DNA from: Methylophaga sp. | Lineage (GTDB): Bacteria > Pseudomonadota > Gammaproteobacteria > Nitrosococcales > Methylophagaceae | DNA: 64,000 nt | Direction: 5' to 3' | Assembly (NCBI GenBank): GCA_020831825.1 | Contig: JAFIFW010000009.1 | Span: forward strand, 1-64,000 | Part shown: piece after piece, positions 28,685 through 37,850 of the stretch | Numbering within the stretch: position 1 is the stretch's first letter | How the letters are laid out: each line of letters starts with the position of its first letter | Position numbers and translations under genes: made by a program | The notes under the pieces: generated by a model | Told to the model about the DNA's origin: nothing | Seen by the model: only the letters and a program-made list of their open reading frames with translations | Databases searched by the model: none

Positions 28685-30375
28685 TATGCGTCACTCGCTG
28701 TCCAGTTTTTGACTACTTGCGCAACCAATGCAGGATCCTGTTGCACCAGACTGCGTACATTATCGAGTTGCTTTTCCATTGTCTCTGAACCAGTCGTCAG
28801 TTTAGCAATCTCGTCACCTCCTGCACCAGCGGCAGCAGCTACCTGAGCGTTCAGATTATCCTGACTGCCTTCTGCAGTAGTGCGCTGCCCCGCAGGCACT
28901 TTATTGAGATCGCGAAATGCTGGACGCAACACACCAAATATCAAGAACAGCACGACCATGGCACCAAGCACCTGCTTGGCAATATCCCACACCCAGGCTT
29001 GTTGCCAGATGGGAATCGGTGGCAATGGCTCTATTTCGGTTTCCATGAAAGGCGCATTGACCACATTAAGGCTGTCCCCCCTGGCCACATTGAAGCCGAC
29101 TGCATCCATCACTAATGCATTGATTCTATCCATCTCGGCCTCGCTCAATGGTTCTGAAACGATATTTCCAGCAGCATCCAAGCTTCTTCGCTCGTCAATC
29201 AGTACCGCGACGCTAAGTTTTCTGATAGTGCCAGGCGCCAGCCGACTATGACTAATCGTACGGTCGAGTTCAAAGTTGCGGGTTGACTGTCTGCTGGAAC
29301 TGCCGGGAACAACTTGCTGAGCCGCTTCTTCACCTTCAGGTGGCAAGGCTTGTTCAGGTGCAATGCCACCACCAGGAGGCTGGTTTGCCAAGGCACCGGG
29401 CACACCCAACGGACCGCCAGCACCGACACGCTCATCTTCTCGCAATTGTTCGCTTCGCAGTGCGGCCAGATCCGGATTATAACTCTCGTGAGTCTGCTCT
29501 GTGACTGTGAAGTCCACATCTGCGACAACCTGGGCTCGAACGCCGCCCATGCCGGCAATAGGCATCAAAATATTTTCAATGCGCTGAATATAGAGTTGCT
29601 CGAGCTTCTGGGTGTATTCCAGTTGACTGTCGCTCATTGCGATAGTGCTGTCGCGTTGAGGCTGTGTTAACAAATTACCGCGTTGATCAACCACCGTGAC
29701 ATCACTGCTGTTCATGTCCGAAACACTGGAGGCAACCATATGCGTAATCGCGGCGACCTGACTGCGTTCCAGGGTTCGGCCTGAAAAAAGGTTCACCACC
29801 ACCGAAGCGGTAGGCGATTTACGATCTCTGACAAATACCGATTGCTTGGGAATCGCCAGGTGAACGCGTGCCGAGCGAACATTCTGTAACTCACTGATTG
29901 AGCGGGACAGTTCTTGTTCAAGTGCGCGCTGATAGCGGGCTCGTTCGATAAACTGGCTGGTCCCAAAGCCCTGATCCTGATTCAGGATATCCATCCCCTG
30001 GGACGCACTGCGAGGCAGGCCTTCTGCCGCCAGACGCATTCTTAATCCCTGAAGCTCCGACGCCGGAACCAGTATCGCACCACTGCTTGGATCAAGCCTG
30101 TAATTGACTCGCATTTGCTGCAGAACATCAGCGACTTCCGCTGACTCCTGTGCTTGCATACCATTATATAACACTTGATATGAGGGCGTCTGTGACCACA
30201 TCAAAACATAGCCACCCAAGGCAATACTGGCGGCAATTGCCAGCAAAAACATGATCTGTTTTGTTGCAGGCTGACGTGCCATGTTGCTCTGCATGATTGC
30301 CAGCGCTGAATTGCCAGACATTAGCCCCGTGCCTGTTGATGCGCCTTGTGTGGTAGTTACTGGAGCGTTTTCCAT
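28684..30375 (-). CDS. fliF: FliF, flagellar MS-ring protein
   Basis: FliF builds the MS ring in the inner membrane, the base of the flagellum. The 563 residues have two membrane helices (about 42-62 and 450-472) flanking the periplasmic ring-building motifs. Landmarks are SQTPSYQVLYNGM, MDILNQDQGFGTSQFIERARYQRALEQEL and RVHLAIPKQSVFVRDRKSPTASV. The C-terminal tail carries the FliG-binding segment (VRSLVQQDPALVAQVVKNW). It follows fliE by 32 bases. Confidence 0.97.
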   Translation of the reverse strand: MENAPVTTTQGASTGTGLMSGNSALAIMQSNMARQPATKQIMFLLAIAASIALGGYVLMWSQTPSYQVLYNGMQAQESAEVADVLQQMRVNYRLDPSSGAILVPASELQGLRMRLAAEGLPRSASQGMDILNQDQGFGTSQFIERARYQRALEQELSRSISELQNVRSARVHLAIPKQSVFVRDRKSPTASVVVNLFSGRTLERSQVAAITHMVASSVSDMNSSDVTVVDQRGNLLTQPQRDSTIAMSDSQLEYTQKLEQLYIQRIENILMPIAGMGGVRAQVVADVDFTVTEQTHESYNPDLAALRSEQLREDERVGAGGPLGVPGALANQPPGGGIAPEQALPPEGEEAAQQVVPGSSSRQSTRNFELDRTISHSRLAPGTIRKLSVAVLIDERRSLDAAGNIVSEPLSEAEMDRINALVMDAVGFNVARGDSLNVVNAPFMETEIEPLPPIPIWQQAWVWDIAKQVLGAMVVLFLIFGVLRPAFRDLNKVPAGQRTTAEGSQDNLNAQVAAAAGAGGDEIAKLTTGSETMEKQLDNVRSLVQQDPALVAQVVKNWTASDA

Positions 30376-30407
30376 TTATAGACTCTCTGATATTAAGGGG
30401 CTCAGAT

Positions 30408-30743
30408 TCAAACTGGCATCCGCATCACTTCTTCATAGGCCTGTACCAGTTTATTTCGCACCTGTACCGTTGCCTCAAACGCCACGCTGGCCTTTTGAGA
30501 GCTGATCATCACATCCACCAGGTTGACATTGGGATCTCCCAATTCAAATGCCGTTCTGAGAGAGTTGGCCGACTGCTGTGTGGCATTGACCTGATCAACT
30601 GCCCCTTTCATCAAGTTGGCAAAATCTACACGACCTGATTGATTGTCTTGCTGACCCGGCATGTTGGTCGGAGACTGGGTGGCCTGAGTTTGCATGGCAC
30701 GCATTTGCATCAGTAGCTGGTTAGGGTCAATCGCTTTAATCAT
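30408..30743 (-). CDS. fliE: FliE, MS ring-rod junction protein
   Basis: FliE joins the MS ring to the proximal rod and is the first substrate of the export apparatus. The 111 residues end with the conserved block VDVMISSQKASVAFEATVQVRNKLVQAYEEVMRMPV (landmark), as in all FliE. It is the first gene of fliEFGHIJ and has its own sigma-54 promoter at the end of flrC. Confidence 0.96.
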   Translation of the reverse strand: MIKAIDPNQLLMQMRAMQTQATQSPTNMPGQQDNQSGRVDFANLMKGAVDQVNATQQSANSLRTAFELGDPNVNLVDVMISSQKASVAFEATVQVRNKLVQAYEEVMRMPV

Positions 30744-30797
30744 GTCGTGGCTCCGCAGAAATTGGGTTTGATGTCAGATAATCGTCTCTGGCAGGGG

Positions 30798-32168
30798 CTA
30801 TGCAGTCTTCTTGCCAAACTTGTCAGGAATTTCGATCCCCGCCTCTCTGAACCTGGCAATCTTGTATCTAAGTGTTCGCTCACTTATGCCTAACTCTGCA
30901 GCAGAGAGCCTTCTGCTGCCACCATGCTTTGCCAAAGTCTCCAGAATATGGCGTTGTTCATGACTTCTTAAATCATCATTTCCTTGGACGCTGACAGGAT
31001 CTTGAGTCTCCCCAAAATTTGTCATAGCTGGCATCGCCTCGGTGGTAAACCGCTCAAATGCCAAATCTCTGGCGGACAGGTTCTGACCTGATTGCAAAAT
31101 CAGTGCACGTTGTAAAACATTGTCCAGCTCGCGAACATTGCCCGGCCAGCAGTGTTGCTGAAGCGCCTCAACTGCCGAATCGTCAATCACCGGCACCACA
31201 CGACCCTGGTTTCGACAGTGACGTGTCAATAATTGTTGTGCCAACGGCACAATGTCCTGAACACGTTCTCTGAGCGGTAGCAAACGAAGTGGAAACACAT
31301 TCAGACGATAAAACAAATCTTCTCTGAAACGGCCGGCAATCACCTCATCCTTGAGTGTCCGGTTACTGGTCGCCAGCACTCGCACATCCAGAGACAATAC
31401 TTTTCTGCCACCAATACGCTCTACCTCACGCTCTTGCAAAACGCGCAGTAACTTGGCTTGCAGGCCCAAATCCATTTCCGAGATCTCATCCAGCAAAATG
31501 GTGCCGGTATGCGCCTGCTCAAATTTACCTGCATAGGCCTGACTTGCCCCTGTGAAGGCGCCTTTTTCATAACCAAACAAGGTTGCTTCAAGCATGTTTT
31601 CAGGAATCGCAGCGCAGTTAATCGCGACAAATGGACCACTTCGACGCGCAGAATGCTTGTGTAAAAACCGTGCCAGCACCTCTTTACCCGTGCCACTCTC
31701 ACCATTAATCATGACCGTTGCGTCGGTATCCGCAACACGTCTGGCAAGCGTCAGCAAATCCTGTGAGGCCTTTGACACTGCAACCATTTCTTCGGCGGCT
31801 AACTCAGTGCACACGTAACGCTGAACTCTGTCGAGCAGATCATCCGCTTCAAACGGCTTAATCAGATAATCACAAGCTCCCTCGTGCATAGCTTCCACAG
31901 CGCTCTGCACGGTGCCATAAGCGGTCATCAACACTATCGGCAGTGACGGCAACATGGCTCTGGCCTTGCGCATCAAGGTGTGACCATCCATCGGTTGCAT
32001 TTGAATATCACTAAGCAGCAAACCAAAACTTTCGTTGCTCAGCTTGTCCAAAGCCGCCTGACCATGATCCGTCGCAGTCACCCGATAGCCGGCCAACTCA
32101 AGAATATCGCACAGAGCGCCGCGTAGATTGATGTCATCTTCAACCACCAGAATGCTTGATTGTTTCAT
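30798..32168 (-). CDS. flrC: FlrC/FleR-type sigma-54 response regulator
   Basis: FlrC activates class III flagellar genes with sigma-54 after phosphorylation by FlrB. The 456 residues comprise a receiver domain with phospho-acceptor Asp54 (LLLSDIQM), an AAA+ domain with GESGTGKE and the sigma-54-contacting GAFTGA, and a C-terminal Fis-type helix-turn-helix (RRLSAAELGISERTLRYKIARF). Its start overlaps the flrB stop (TAATG), so kinase and regulator are coupled. The genes it would control lie around it in this window. Confidence 0.95.
   Translation of the reverse strand: MKQSSILVVEDDINLRGALCDILELAGYRVTATDHGQAALDKLSNESFGLLLSDIQMQPMDGHTLMRKARAMLPSLPIVLMTAYGTVQSAVEAMHEGACDYLIKPFEADDLLDRVQRYVCTELAAEEMVAVSKASQDLLTLARRVADTDATVMINGESGTGKEVLARFLHKHSARRSGPFVAINCAAIPENMLEATLFGYEKGAFTGASQAYAGKFEQAHTGTILLDEISEMDLGLQAKLLRVLQEREVERIGGRKVLSLDVRVLATSNRTLKDEVIAGRFREDLFYRLNVFPLRLLPLRERVQDIVPLAQQLLTRHCRNQGRVVPVIDDSAVEALQQHCWPGNVRELDNVLQRALILQSGQNLSARDLAFERFTTEAMPAMTNFGETQDPVSVQGNDDLRSHEQRHILETLAKHGGSRRLSAAELGISERTLRYKIARFREAGIEIPDKFGKKTA
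30801..30816 (-). promoter_or_regulatory. Sigma-54 promoter of fliEFGHIJ
   Basis: The minus strand reads TGGCAAG-AAGA-CTGCA. The -24 GG and -12 GC are correctly spaced, with two deviations from consensus. It overlaps the last codons of flrC, and transcription would start about 45 bases before fliE. FlrC is the expected activator. Confidence 0.75.
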
Positions 32169-33352
32169 TATTGAACTCCTGTTCGAGTCATCTGAGTGGA
32201 TGGCCCAAGATAAGGCCGATATATAGGTAGTCGCATGCCGAACGTGCTGCCTTCGCCAGGCTCACTGTCCAGCCAGAAGTTGCCTTTGTGTGCTTTGATA
32301 ATTGAGTTGGCCACCGCCAGTCCAAGTCCTGTTCCAGCGGGACGCGTGGTAAAAAACGGCTGTAACACCCGCTCCTTGTCGCTCTCACTGATGCCGCAAC
32401 CATTATCTTCGATGGTGATTTCTATGCATTGCTCGCCCGCATCACCCGGCACGTAATCTGCGTAGATAGTGATTTCACCCTGCTCACCACAGGCCTCACG
32501 AGCGTTATTCAGTAAATTGTTGAGCACACTGACCAGGGCGGGCTGACTGCCATAGAGATATCCATCAACCACACTATTCACCACCTGCAAGGCATATCGC
32601 GGGGCATCTGGCTGGGCATCAAACTGTTGCTGCACTTCATCCAGTAATTGCTCCAGAGCAACAGGTCCGGTTTCATTCATATCACCACGGGCAAAAGCCA
32701 GCATATTGCGCACCAGTTGTTCCATATGAGTGAGACTCTGATGCAGCTTTCCAGCAAACCGCTGCTTTAACTCAGCATCGGCCTGCTGTTTCAGTATGGG
32801 GGCCAGATACAACAACGCTGAAGAAAGTGGTGTTCTGATTTGATGCGCAAGCCTTGCCGCCATCTCCCCCATGGCAGACAAGCGCTGCAAATGAGACACT
32901 TTTTGCTGTAGTGCTCGCGTCTCAGTCACATCTTGCAACAACACAATCTGGCCAGGCTCGTCTTCCAGAGGGCTGGTTGAAATATGACAGCGTCGGCCGT
33001 TTTTTAGTGATACATCATGTCCATCATCAGGCTGTGGAGAAAATGCACGATCAATCACCGAAATCCATTTTTGGCCATTGAGTGGTTCTCCCAACAAGGC
33101 GATCGCCGCCGCATTACTCTGCTGCACTCGTCCGGCACCATCCAAAACTACCACACCTGCAGGCAAGACCTGCATCAGACGGGTCATTCGGTTTTCCAAT
33201 CTTCGGGTATTTTCAGTTTGGCGGTTTTTGCGAACGGCTTGTGACAAGCCACGACTAAAATCAAATATCTGATGTGTGGCTAGATCTGAGGATACTCTGG
33301 CCCCGGACGTTGCTGAGCCTGGCTCATGGGTAACCGATAATTCTGGATGCAT
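32168..33352 (-). CDS. flrB: FlrB/FleS-type flagellar sensor histidine kinase
   Basis: FlrB phosphorylates FlrC. The start MHPELSVTHE (33352) is chosen because the sigma-54 site at 33388-33403 would start transcription near 33378, so the longer frame to 33412 cannot be fully transcribed from it. The 394 residues are soluble. A PAS-like domain (VLPAGVVVLDGAGRVQQSNAAA) precedes a HisKA domain with AARLAHQIRTPLSSAL, the phospho-histidine site, and an HATPase domain with NLLNNAREAC, DNGCGISE and GTGLGLAVANSI. Confidence 0.94.
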   Translation of the reverse strand: MHPELSVTHEPGSATSGARVSSDLATHQIFDFSRGLSQAVRKNRQTENTRRLENRMTRLMQVLPAGVVVLDGAGRVQQSNAAAIALLGEPLNGQKWISVIDRAFSPQPDDGHDVSLKNGRRCHISTSPLEDEPGQIVLLQDVTETRALQQKVSHLQRLSAMGEMAARLAHQIRTPLSSALLYLAPILKQQADAELKQRFAGKLHQSLTHMEQLVRNMLAFARGDMNETGPVALEQLLDEVQQQFDAQPDAPRYALQVVNSVVDGYLYGSQPALVSVLNNLLNNAREACGEQGEITIYADYVPGDAGEQCIEITIEDNGCGISESDKERVLQPFFTTRPAGTGLGLAVANSIIKAHKGNFWLDSEPGEGSTFGMRLPIYRPYLGPSTQMTRTGVQ

Positions 33353-33387
33353 GACATTTTCACCAAATGGATTCATGCATCCATTTC

Positions 33388-33403
33388 TGCAAAAACCATG
33401 CCC
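33388..33403 (-). promoter_or_regulatory. Sigma-54 promoter of flrBC
   Basis: The minus strand reads GGGCATG-GTTT-TTGCA. The -12 element is perfect and the -24 GG and GC spacing is right. FlrA is the expected activator, as in Vibrio class II. The site also settles the flrB start. Confidence 0.75.
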
Positions 33404-33492
33404 CCCGAACAATATCAGTTATAAATCAGACACTTGAAAAAGGAAGTCAAAATGGTGGCGGACGCGTATTCTATCACCCGCAGGTGCTGTCG

Positions 33493-34974
33493 CTATTCAC
33501 CGTCTCGCTGAATACCGTATTTGCGCATTTTTTCAACCAGTGTTGTACGTCGCATCTTCAAACGTTGGGCAGCATGGGCCACCACACCACCGGCTTCATC
33601 CAATGCCTGCTTGATCAACAAGTATTCGAGGTTGGCCAGATGCTCTTTCAGATCAAGACCGTCTTCAGGCAAGTTATCAATCACAGCTTGTGGTCTGCTC
33701 ACAGTATCTGTTGCATCGACGGGTGTTGCAGTATCTGGCTCAACCTGTTGGCTGTGTGGGGCAATTCTATTTGCCGGCGCAGGAGTTGCCGCAATGATCT
33801 CAGCAATCACATCAGGTAACTCATCACCTTCCACTCGGTATTTTTCCGGCAAGTCATCAAAGTCAACCGTGCCGTAAGGATAGAGAATGACCAGCCGCTC
33901 AACGACATTGGCCAGCTCTCTCACATTACCCGGCCAGGCAAAGCGACATAACGATCCAATCGCCGCCGGCGTCAATCGAACAGTGCCCCGGCTTTCATGT
34001 TCAATGCGTTTTATAAGCTCATTGATCAGCAGTGGAATATCTTCCGGCCGCTCTCTGAGTGCGGGCATTTCAATTGGAAACACATTCAAACGATAGAATA
34101 AATCTTCACGGAATTTGCCATCTTTGATCTGATCTTCAAGATTTCTATGCGTGGCTGCAATGACCCTGACATTGGCAATTTGAGTTTTGTTACTGCCAAC
34201 CCGCTCATAGGTTCGTTCCTGAAGTACTCGCAGCAGTTTGACCTGCATTGGCATTGGCATATCACCAATCTCGTCAAGAAACAGTGTGCCACCCTCGGCC
34301 ATTTCAAACCGGCCTTTGCGGGCAGTGATAGCTCCTGTGAACGCGCCTTTTTCATGGCCAAACAGCTCACTCTCAAGTAATTCACCTGGGATGGCACCAC
34401 AGTTGACCGGCACAAACGGTTTTTCCCGGCGTGATGAGTAATAATGCAGATTGCGCGCAACCACCTCTTTGCCTGTACCTGACTCGCCCAGGATAAGTAC
34501 ATTGGCTTCGGAGTCGGAAACTTGATCAATCATCTTTTGTACCGACTTCATTGCCGGGCTGTTGCCTACCAGCACTCTGAATGATGGCGTTATTTGATCA
34601 CGCTGGCGCGGTTGCCCGCGATAGAAAGTCGCCTGTTGAAGAGCATTGCTGAGTTGTGGGTATTTGATTGGAAATCTGAGCGAGCCAAGCACACCTGGGA
34701 AATCTACAACTTCACAGTCAGGACATTCCAGCGTGAATACCGGGACTCTGGCTTCGTGATTGACCAGCTCTCTCAACAATTGCTTGGTTTGATGTTTGTC
34801 GCCGCAGTCGCCAACAATAGCCATCGCCACATCATCCAGCTCATCAATCACTTCAGGCCAGGCATCGGCACCGTTAACTTCAAGCGGCTGGCAGTTAATG
34901 AATGCAATCAGGGTGGATAACATCTCGCGTCGTTGTTCGTCACTCTCTATGACGAGGACGTTATTGGCACTCAT
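33493..34974 (-). CDS. flrA: FlrA/FleQ, master sigma-54 activator of flagellar genes
   Basis: FlrA (FleQ) tops the polar flagellar hierarchy, and FleQ also controls adhesin and matrix genes in response to c-di-GMP. The 493 residues contain an N-terminal receiver-like FleQ domain without the normal acidic triad, then an AAA+ domain with [22 protein letters not shown] and FLDEIGDMP, and a C-terminal helix-turn-helix ([20 protein letters not shown]). The [12 protein letters not shown] segment before the AAA+ core retains the arginine of the FleQ c-di-GMP motif. It sits upstream of flrBC as in Vibrio. Confidence 0.95.
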   Translation of the reverse strand: MSANNVLVIESDEQRREMLSTLIAFINCQPLEVNGADAWPEVIDELDDVAMAIVGDCGDKHQTKQLLRELVNHEARVPVFTLECPDCEVVDFPGVLGSLRFPIKYPQLSNALQQATFYRGQPRQRDQITPSFRVLVGNSPAMKSVQKMIDQVSDSEANVLILGESGTGKEVVARNLHYYSSRREKPFVPVNCGAIPGELLESELFGHEKGAFTGAITARKGRFEMAEGGTLFLDEIGDMPMPMQVKLLRVLQERTYERVGSNKTQIANVRVIAATHRNLEDQIKDGKFREDLFYRLNVFPIEMPALRERPEDIPLLINELIKRIEHESRGTVRLTPAAIGSLCRFAWPGNVRELANVVERLVILYPYGTVDFDDLPEKYRVEGDELPDVIAEIIAATPAPANRIAPHSQQVEPDTATPVDATDTVSRPQAVIDNLPEDGLDLKEHLANLEYLLIKQALDEAGGVVAHAAQRLKMRRTTLVEKMRKYGIQRDGE

Positions 34975-35027
34975 TGCATGGCTTTCCTCATAATTATAGG
35001 AACAAGATGGATACAGGCTTTAGCGGC

Positions 35028-35057
35028 AGTTAAGCATCATCAGGAAAGGTTTGTCAA
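35028..35057 (-). promoter_or_regulatory. Possible sigma-70 promoter of flrA
   Basis: On the minus strand TTGACA (35052-35057) is followed after 18 bases by TTAACT. A second -10-like TATAAT (34993-34998) lies nearer the gene but lacks a good -35. FlrA is expected to be sigma-70 dependent. Which element is used cannot be settled from sequence. Confidence 0.4.
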
Positions 35058-35161
35058 AAAAATGACACGTCACAAAGAGCCATTATGCGGCCTTGTGCCA
35101 TGATGCTTTCGGGAAGTTTTTGTTACGCTTGGAGGGCAAAGTTCACAGAAGTGAATATGCT

Positions 35162-35476
35162 TTATTCCTGATAGGCCTTACGCGCCTTGTCACTTTTCTT
35201 AAGTACCTGTAATTGCTGCAACAGCTCGGTACGTTGTGTCTGACATAGTTGCTCAAGGCGTTCATTAAGGCTGATTAATTGTGCCAGTCCTTCACGCACT
35301 TGGGTCACTTCATCAGTATCGACTGTTGAGACATCCAGCTGCTTGACCAGCGCTTGCCTCTGCGGTTCGAGCTTTTGGAAAACCTCCCAATCCCCTTGTT
35401 CAGCGACTTGGATCAGACGCTCACTGAGCGCAATGCCCTGGCCGATAGTTTTCTTCAGCTCAGACATCAAACTCAT
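35162..35476 (-). CDS. fliT: FliT-like flagellar chaperone
   Basis: A 104-residue helical protein located directly after fliS, with which it overlaps by 4 bases (ATGA). The pattern LSERLIQVAEQGDWEVFQKLEPQRQALV is the FliT-type helix-turn-helix bundle. FliT is the export chaperone for the FliD cap. The sequence is weakly conserved in the family, so the name rests on place, length and helix pattern. Confidence 0.78.
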   Translation of the reverse strand: MSLMSELKKTIGQGIALSERLIQVAEQGDWEVFQKLEPQRQALVKQLDVSTVDTDEVTQVREGLAQLISLNERLEQLCQTQRTELLQQLQVLKKSDKARKAYQE

Positions 35477-35877
35477 GCGTCCCGGTTGTCACGAAGTTCT
35501 GTGGGAATTGCATCCCAGCCAGCCTTGATCTCAAGCATCAATTGAGCGACTTCATCAAGAATGCTGTCATCGTTTTTGAGATTGGCCTCCAGCAGTCGCT
35601 GCTCCATGTAGGTATAGAGCTCACGCAAGTTTACCGCCATTTCGCCACCCGCTTGCGAATTGAGACACGCTCGAAGGTTATCGATGATGGCGATTGCCCA
35701 GCTGATCTGCTCACCTTTTTGGGCAACATTACCTTGGGCCATCAAGCGACGTGCGTTGACTATCCGTTCAACCACTCCCTCCATCAACATCTGAACCAAT
35801 CTGTGCGGCGATGCGCTTTCAACACCGCCATGGATGTGGTTTTGACGGTATTGCTGCGTTGCAAGACTTGCATTCAT
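35473..35877 (-). CDS. fliS: FliS, flagellin export chaperone
   Basis: FliS binds the C-terminus of flagellin and prevents polymerisation before export. The start MNASLATQQYRQN (35877) has GAGGA about 9 bases upstream. The 134 residues match the family: YRQNHIHGGVESASPHRLVQMLMEG, ISWAIAIIDNLRACLN and LRELYTYMEQRLLEAN (landmarks). A sigma-28 promoter precedes it. Confidence 0.96.
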   Translation of the reverse strand: MNASLATQQYRQNHIHGGVESASPHRLVQMLMEGVVERIVNARRLMAQGNVAQKGEQISWAIAIIDNLRACLNSQAGGEMAVNLRELYTYMEQRLLEANLKNDDSILDEVAQLMLEIKAGWDAIPTELRDNRDA

Positions 35878-35922
35878 CTTGGAGTCCTCATTCATAAGTG
35901 GTTAGTTCACCCTGCAATTAGG

Positions 35923-35949
35923 TTATCGACCGAGAATCTACTGACTTGA
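35923..35949 (-). promoter_or_regulatory. Sigma-28 promoter of fliST
   Basis: The minus strand has TCAAGTCA (35942-35949), 11 bases, then GTCGATAA (35923-35930), seven of eight matches to the -10 consensus GCCGATAA. It lies in the 109-base gap between fliD and fliS, about 45 bases before the start codon. Confidence 0.7.
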
Positions 35950-35986
35950 CAGTTGAAAGTGAATTTTCCTTCAAGTTAGATAACGT

Positions 35987-37357
35987 TTATCGTCGTCTGC
36001 CAATTGAATTGGGCTGTGGCAGGTTGGCTAGTTGCTGTTCCAGATAGCCACTCAAGCCTTGCAGCTGCCCAACGAGAATATCCATCGCCGTAAACTGTGC
36101 ACGATATCTTGATTCCAGTGCTTGCATACGGGTATCAAGCCGATCACGCTCATTATCGATCTGTCCAATTCTGGACTGAATACCATTGGTGCGTGAACTG
36201 AGAATCCCATCGCTTGCGACATAGCGATCCAAGATGCCATCTAGCCTTTTTGTCAGGCCATTTTCAGAAGCAAAAAGATTGGCAATCGCGCTGAAGTCCT
36301 GGGCAATGACTTCATCCAGTTTTTGGGTGTTAATGGTTAACTGACCACTAGAGTTGGTGGTCACGCCTATTTCTGCCAATGTTGAAAAAGCGTCATCGCC
36401 CACGGAACCAGAGAGTGTCTGTCGGATCTGACTCTGCACACCACGTAACGCCGAATCACCGAGCAAAGGACCGGCATCGCCAGTGTCTGCATTGAAGGCC
36501 GACAACTGATTCATTACTCCAACCAGTTCGTTGTAGGCACTGACAAAGGTTTCGACCCTGGTTTTAACGGAAGCTGTATCCAAGGTAACTGTCAGGGTAC
36601 CCGTGACATTTTCATCAGCTTTTCGAAGGTTCAACGTCACGCCCTGAATCACGTCCGATACGGTATTTCTGTCGCGGCGAATTTCCAACCCATCAACAAA
36701 GACGATGGCATCCTGAGCCGCTTGAACGGTGTTAAGGGTGTTGAACATTTCCAGGCCACCACCGGGAACATCGTCATCAATCGCCGTAATGGAAATATCA
36801 TTGCCTTCACCGACACGGTTGGAAGTCAACACCAGTCGACTGTCGCCAGCCCCTGCAGAGATGATGGATGCTGTGATACCAGGATTATTACTGGCTGCAT
36901 TGATAGCATCTCGAATACCTTCAAGCGTATTGTTTTCACTATCAATGTCGAGCGTGAAACTGTCGTTGCCCAGACTGAGTGTCATGGACCCTGTGCCAAT
37001 GTTTTCACTAGGGTCGAAGGCGTCACTGCGCATCTTGGCCGCTTGTGCCAGTTGTTGCACATTGATGCTGTAAGTACCAGCGACTGCATCTTTTGTTGCA
37101 GTGCCGGTAAACAGATCCGTGTTTGTTGAAGAGGTTCTGCGAGCCTGAAATATATCTGGATTTTGCAGCCCCTTCACAGCCGTCTGAAACGTACTCAAGG
37201 CACTTTTGAGAGTGCCATAAGCAGATAGATTTCCGAGCAGACCAGCTTCTTTCCGGTCGAGCCTTTGAGAGGCTGGCTGACGTTCTGACGCAACCAATTG
37301 CCGAACCAGACCATCGATATCCAAACCTGAACCAATACCGCCAGCGGTAATTGCCAT
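35987..37357 (-). CDS. fliD: FliD, flagellar filament cap protein
   Basis: FliD forms the pentameric cap under which flagellin polymerises. The 456 residues begin with the conserved GIGSGLDIDGLVRQLVASER block, the D0 segment. Flagellin-hook IN-like motifs follow (GTYSINVQQLAQA, GIRDAINAASNN), and the end is a coiled coil (LDTRMQALESRYRAQFTAMD). It follows flaG by 45 bases, with GAGAGGAG before its ATG. Confidence 0.96.
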   Translation of the reverse strand: MAITAGGIGSGLDIDGLVRQLVASERQPASQRLDRKEAGLLGNLSAYGTLKSALSTFQTAVKGLQNPDIFQARRTSSTNTDLFTGTATKDAVAGTYSINVQQLAQAAKMRSDAFDPSENIGTGSMTLSLGNDSFTLDIDSENNTLEGIRDAINAASNNPGITASIISAGAGDSRLVLTSNRVGEGNDISITAIDDDVPGGGLEMFNTLNTVQAAQDAIVFVDGLEIRRDRNTVSDVIQGVTLNLRKADENVTGTLTVTLDTASVKTRVETFVSAYNELVGVMNQLSAFNADTGDAGPLLGDSALRGVQSQIRQTLSGSVGDDAFSTLAEIGVTTNSSGQLTINTQKLDEVIAQDFSAIANLFASENGLTKRLDGILDRYVASDGILSSRTNGIQSRIGQIDNERDRLDTRMQALESRYRAQFTAMDILVGQLQGLSGYLEQQLANLPQPNSIGRRR

Positions 37358-37402
37358 AACCTACTCCTCTCTATTCAGTTCAACAAAACACTTCGGATTT
37401 AA

Positions 37403-37783
37403 TCAGGCTTCCGAACTGAACAGATTTATAGTGTCTTCCTGTTGCTCGACAATACGACGCGCGAAGGCAAGCACCTCCTCCGCCGGAAATTGTCGAATAA
37501 TTTCTTCAGTTTGCTTGTCCAGCACAGTCACTACATTACGACCGCTGCCTTCATCGATGCTGAATTGCAGACTCCTTTGCAAATTTTGTGCAAAATCATT
37601 AATGCTCGCCACCGCAGCAGTCAATTCTTCTTGAGAAACTGCCGCTTCTGGCTTGCTTTCTTGAGTTGACACAGATTTGTTTGCGCTCTGGATAACCTGG
37701 GTTGCCGGCGTTTTGAGCACAAAATCCCCAGCGGCAGTTTTTGCCGGTGGGGATAAATTGCTATTAATATTTTCCATGTCCAT
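37403..37783 (-). CDS. flaG: FlaG family protein
   Basis: FlaG proteins affect filament length in polar flagellates; the mechanism is unclear. The 126 residues have a variable Gln/Thr-rich N-terminal half and the conserved FlaG domain with NLQRSLQFSIDEGSGRNVVTVLDK, EIIRQFPAEEVL (landmarks). Its place between flagellin and fliD is the usual one. AGGGGA lies 8 bases before the ATG. Confidence 0.93.
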   Translation of the reverse strand: MDMENINSNLSPPAKTAAGDFVLKTPATQVIQSANKSVSTQESKPEAAVSQEELTAAVASINDFAQNLQRSLQFSIDEGSGRNVVTVLDKQTEEIIRQFPAEEVLAFARRIVEQQEDTINLFSSEA

Positions 37784-37804
37784 GTTAATTTCCCCTTTTA
37801 CCTT

Positions 37805-37840
37805 GATAAAAGGGGGTGCCTGTCAAATAACAGGCACCCT
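37805..37840 (-). terminator. Terminator after the promoter-proximal flagellin gene
   Basis: On the minus strand GGGTGCCTG and CAGGCACCC form a 9-bp stem with an 8-base loop, followed by CCTTTTATC. The tail is short, so some read-through into flaG-fliD is likely. No separate promoter for flaG is seen. Confidence 0.7.
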
Positions 37841-37850
37841 CAGGTCAATA